DNA from: Deltaproteobacteria bacterium UBA796
GTDB lineage: Bacteria; Myxococcota_A; UBA796
Direction: 5' to 3'
Length of the DNA stretch: 7,545 bases
Assembly (NCBI GenBank): GCA_002296975.1
Contig: DBIS01000210.1
Span: 1-7,545, forward strand
The first letter of the stretch is position 1; the number at the start of each line of letters is the position of its first letter. This document shows positions 6,153-7,545 of this stretch, piece after piece. Position numbers and translations under genes: made by a program. The notes under the pieces are model-generated. The model did no database searches, was not told where the DNA came from, and was given only the letters and a program-made list of their open reading frames with translations.

Positions 6153-6707
6153 ATGCTCGATATTTTGATTCAACGCTCGGAGAACTGCTGCGAGCTTTGT
6201 GGCGATTCTCAATCGCTCAGTGCGTTTACCTTGAGTGATGAGGCCGCGGTGTTGGTGTGCGGAACCTGTGGGCCCCAACTCAGTGGCCCCATGATTGGCT
6301 CCAAGCATTGGTATTGTTTGCAAGGGTCTATTTGGTCTGAGGTTCCTGCGGTGGCTGCGTTGTCATGGCGGCTATTAAACGAAATGAAAGCGGAGTCTTG
6401 GGCTTCAGAAGCCCTGGACAGTGTATTTTTAGACGATGCAGTGATGGCCCTCGCAAATGCGGGCCAAGGGGTCGATTTAGCCGATGAAGAAGGAGCGGTC
6501 GCTGTGGTGGATTGCAATGGCAGCATCTTGAGCGACGGTGACGCGGTGACCCTGATTAAGGATTTGGTGGTCAAAGGGGCAAACTTCACGGCCAAGCGCG
6601 GAACGATGGTCAAAAATATTCGCCTCGGCTTCGATCCCACTCATGTAGAGGGTAGGGTCAATAAACTGAGCATCATGCTGAAAACTTGTTTTTTAAAGCG
6701 GGCTTGA
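6153..6707 (+). CDS. Long-form PhnA-domain zinc-ribbon protein
   Basis: A 184-residue soluble protein. The N-terminus carries a zinc ribbon with two CxxC knuckles, Cys13-Cys16 (CELC) and Cys36-Cys39 (CGTC). A middle segment includes HWYCLQGSIWSEVPAV (52-67). The C-terminus (about 116-184) matches the PhnA/YjdM family: VVDCNGSILSDGDAVTLIKD (118-137), then the KG and VKNIRL elements (VKNIRL at 153-158). E. coli PhnA is about 110 residues with a different zinc-ribbon arrangement; this is the longer form found in many Gram-negative bacteria. Despite the name, PhnA is not part of the phosphonate C-P lyase machinery, and the biochemical role of the family is unclear. No phn genes are seen nearby. 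ATG 6153 is preferred because GGTGA (6143-6147) precedes it at 5 bases; the TTG at 6141 lacks a spaced site. Confidence 0.85.
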   Translation: MLDILIQRSENCCELCGDSQSLSAFTLSDEAAVLVCGTCGPQLSGPMIGSKHWYCLQGSIWSEVPAVAALSWRLLNEMKAESWASEALDSVFLDDAVMALANAGQGVDLADEEGAVAVVDCNGSILSDGDAVTLIKDLVVKGANFTAKRGTMVKNIRLGFDPTHVEGRVNKLSIMLKTCFLKRA

Positions 6708-6843
6708 GTCCTAGCCACATTCCTTGGTTTTTTGTCAAAGGCTGATGTTATTTCGCCTGATCACGGCTTAATAGTTGCAGACGCAACCAGTTATTGGTAC
6801 AAATAGATTAGTTGTATTGTCTTACCTGTTTAGGAGTGTCCAA
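6708..6843 (+). promoter_or_regulatory. Intergenic leader with two small inverted repeats
   Basis: This 136-base gap separates the PhnA-type gene from the lipoprotein gene and should hold the latter's promoter. GTTGC/GCAAC (6774-6787, 4-base loop) and TACAA/TTGTA (6798-6816, 9-base centre) are small dyads. A weak promoter, TTGCAG 6775-6780 and TACAAA 6798-6803 with 17-base spacing, is possible but far from consensus. AGGAG (6832-6836) is a good ribosome-binding site. A T-run at 6728-6733 follows no convincing stem, so I do not call a terminator. Confidence 0.35.
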
Positions 6844-7422
6844 ATGAAGACCTTTGTATTTTTTGCAGCATCGCTGATCGCTGGTTGTGCCGGTACCGAC
6901 GACAAGTCCGATGGGACCGCAGCCGCCCCTGATTTTGCAGACAACGAAACCCTCGACAATGATGCTACCGATGACGGTGATATCGATGAGGGCGACGATG
7001 GTGGTACCGCCGGTGATTTCCCGATGGGCACCGACGATGCTGCTGCACAGTTGGTCTGTGAGCTTCTTGATCAAGACACCGAGGAGCGCGTTGTACTCGC
7101 GACAAGCCAAGCCGAAGCGGCCCAAGCGCTTGTCACCATGGACGAGTCCAACCCGATGACCCTGGTGATGCCAGAGTCTGGCGATGGCTATTTTGTTATC
7201 GAGGTTCCAGATTGGATGTCCCTCGTTCGTTTGTTCGCCGATGATGATGCCAGCTACGAAATACTTGGCGGAGACCAGGGCACGGTGCGTCAAGTCGCAG
7301 CCAGCTGCCCCGACGATGGGATCACCGACCAACGTTGGATTTTCCACGAATGGGGTCAGTACACCATTCGCGTCGACGAAAGCTCACCAGCTGAGGTTTG
7401 GTTCACCCTCTACAAAGAGTAA
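6844..7422 (+). CDS. Asp-rich lipoprotein of unknown function
   Basis: A 192-residue protein with a type II signal peptide: Lys2, hydrophobic core 4-13 and lipobox LIAG-C15, so Cys15 should be acylated. Residue 16 is Ala, not Asp, which by the E. coli Lol rule favours the outer membrane. Residues about 18-66 are an acidic, low-complexity linker rich in Asp, Gly and Thr. The globular part (about 67-192) has two cysteines, Cys72 and Cys155, that could form a disulfide, and ends in a beta-rich, aromatic stretch (WIFHEWGQYTIRV 165-177, VWFTLYKE 185-192). I recognise no family. Acidic-linker lipoproteins of this style are common in Myxococcota-like genomes. ATG 6844 has AGGAG 7 bases upstream and a perfect signal peptide, so the start is secure; the in-frame start at 6775 would spoil the signal peptide. 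Confidence 0.88.
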   Translation: MKTFVFFAASLIAGCAGTDDKSDGTAAAPDFADNETLDNDATDDGDIDEGDDGGTAGDFPMGTDDAAAQLVCELLDQDTEERVVLATSQAEAAQALVTMDESNPMTLVMPESGDGYFVIEVPDWMSLVRLFADDDASYEILGGDQGTVRQVAASCPDDGITDQRWIFHEWGQYTIRVDESSPAEVWFTLYKE

Positions 7423-7430
7423 GGGTGTCC

Positions 7431-7545
7431 GTGCAGTTTCCCATTTTGGTCGCAACTTTTGTTGCGGCCTTTTTGATTGGCTGTGCCCCACCTCCCGCCA
7501 AAGCGCTTGAAGCCGATGAGCCTGCTCACTTTCCAGAGATGCCCA
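7431..7545 (+). CDS. Start of a second lipoprotein (3'-truncated)
   Basis: An open frame runs from GTG 7431 to the window edge (38 codons). It encodes a type II signal peptide: short N-region, hydrophobic core residues 4-16 and lipobox LIG-C18, followed by a Pro/Ala stretch (APPPAKALEADEP). AAGGG (7421-7425 region) is a usable ribosome-binding site; an in-frame GTG at 7425 would add only two residues. It begins 8 bases after the preceding lipoprotein, so the two are likely co-transcribed. The visible end (HFPEMP) resembles the mature start of some di-haem cytochrome c peroxidase/MauG-type proteins, but six residues are too few to assign a function. Confidence 0.7.
   Translation, partial: MQFPILVATFVAAFLIGCAPPPAKALEADEPAHFPEMP

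Noticed and set aside
6153..6707. Phosphonate-degradation gene based on the PhnA name
   Set aside because: PhnA is not part of C-P lyase and no other phn genes are present, so the name does not support phosphonate metabolism here.
6794..6816. Possible sigma-54 promoter starting TTGGTAC
   Set aside because: No TTGC element occurs at the required -12 spacing.

Overview
The window looks like ordinary chromosome from a Gram-negative bacterium of moderately high G+C. Two lipoprotein signal peptides, Asp-rich secreted proteins with cysteine-rich repeats, and an Escherichia coli-type aspartate-semialdehyde dehydrogenase together suggest a Myxococcota/Bradymonadota-like (former Deltaproteobacteria) organism. 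That placement is an inference from protein style, not from a marker gene, and is weak. I see no rRNA, tRNA, CRISPR array, insertion sequence or phage gene. Coding density is very high; no gene-free stretch exceeds about 140 bases.

Left block, + strand (1-2132). It opens with the 3' end of a secreted cysteine-rich protein that carries an (Ala-Asp)n linker and three six-cysteine repeats resembling Lin-12/Notch repeats. A TSUP (TauE/SafE-type) membrane transporter follows. Its last 71 bases overlap, in another frame, the signal peptide of a predicted exported acetolactate-decarboxylase-family protein that keeps the HxH-x10-H zinc motif.

Middle block, - strand (2137-4007). A two-gene operon encodes an ArsR-family HTH protein fused to a rhodanese domain, followed with a 4-base ATGA overlap by a 12-TM major-facilitator transporter. 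A 24-bp perfect inverted repeat (4009-4032) ends one base before the regulator's start codon and is the obvious candidate operator. The regulator's only cysteines lie in the rhodanese half, which suggests sensing of a sulfur species by the rhodanese. The MFS gene converges on the decarboxylase-like gene with only 4 bases between their stop codons.

Right block, + strand (4102-7545). asd, a membrane fatty-acid desaturase and a long-form PhnA-domain zinc-ribbon protein are closely spaced and may share a transcript; asd and the desaturase share an identical 12-base leader and ribosome-binding segment. After a 136-base gap with small inverted repeats come an Asp-rich lipoprotein of unknown function and the start of a second lipoprotein, cut by the window edge.

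The most interesting unit is the self-contained regulator-rhodanese / operator / MFS switch, with a possible sulfur connection to the nearby TSUP gene. The substrate of the MFS protein cannot be read from the sequence.
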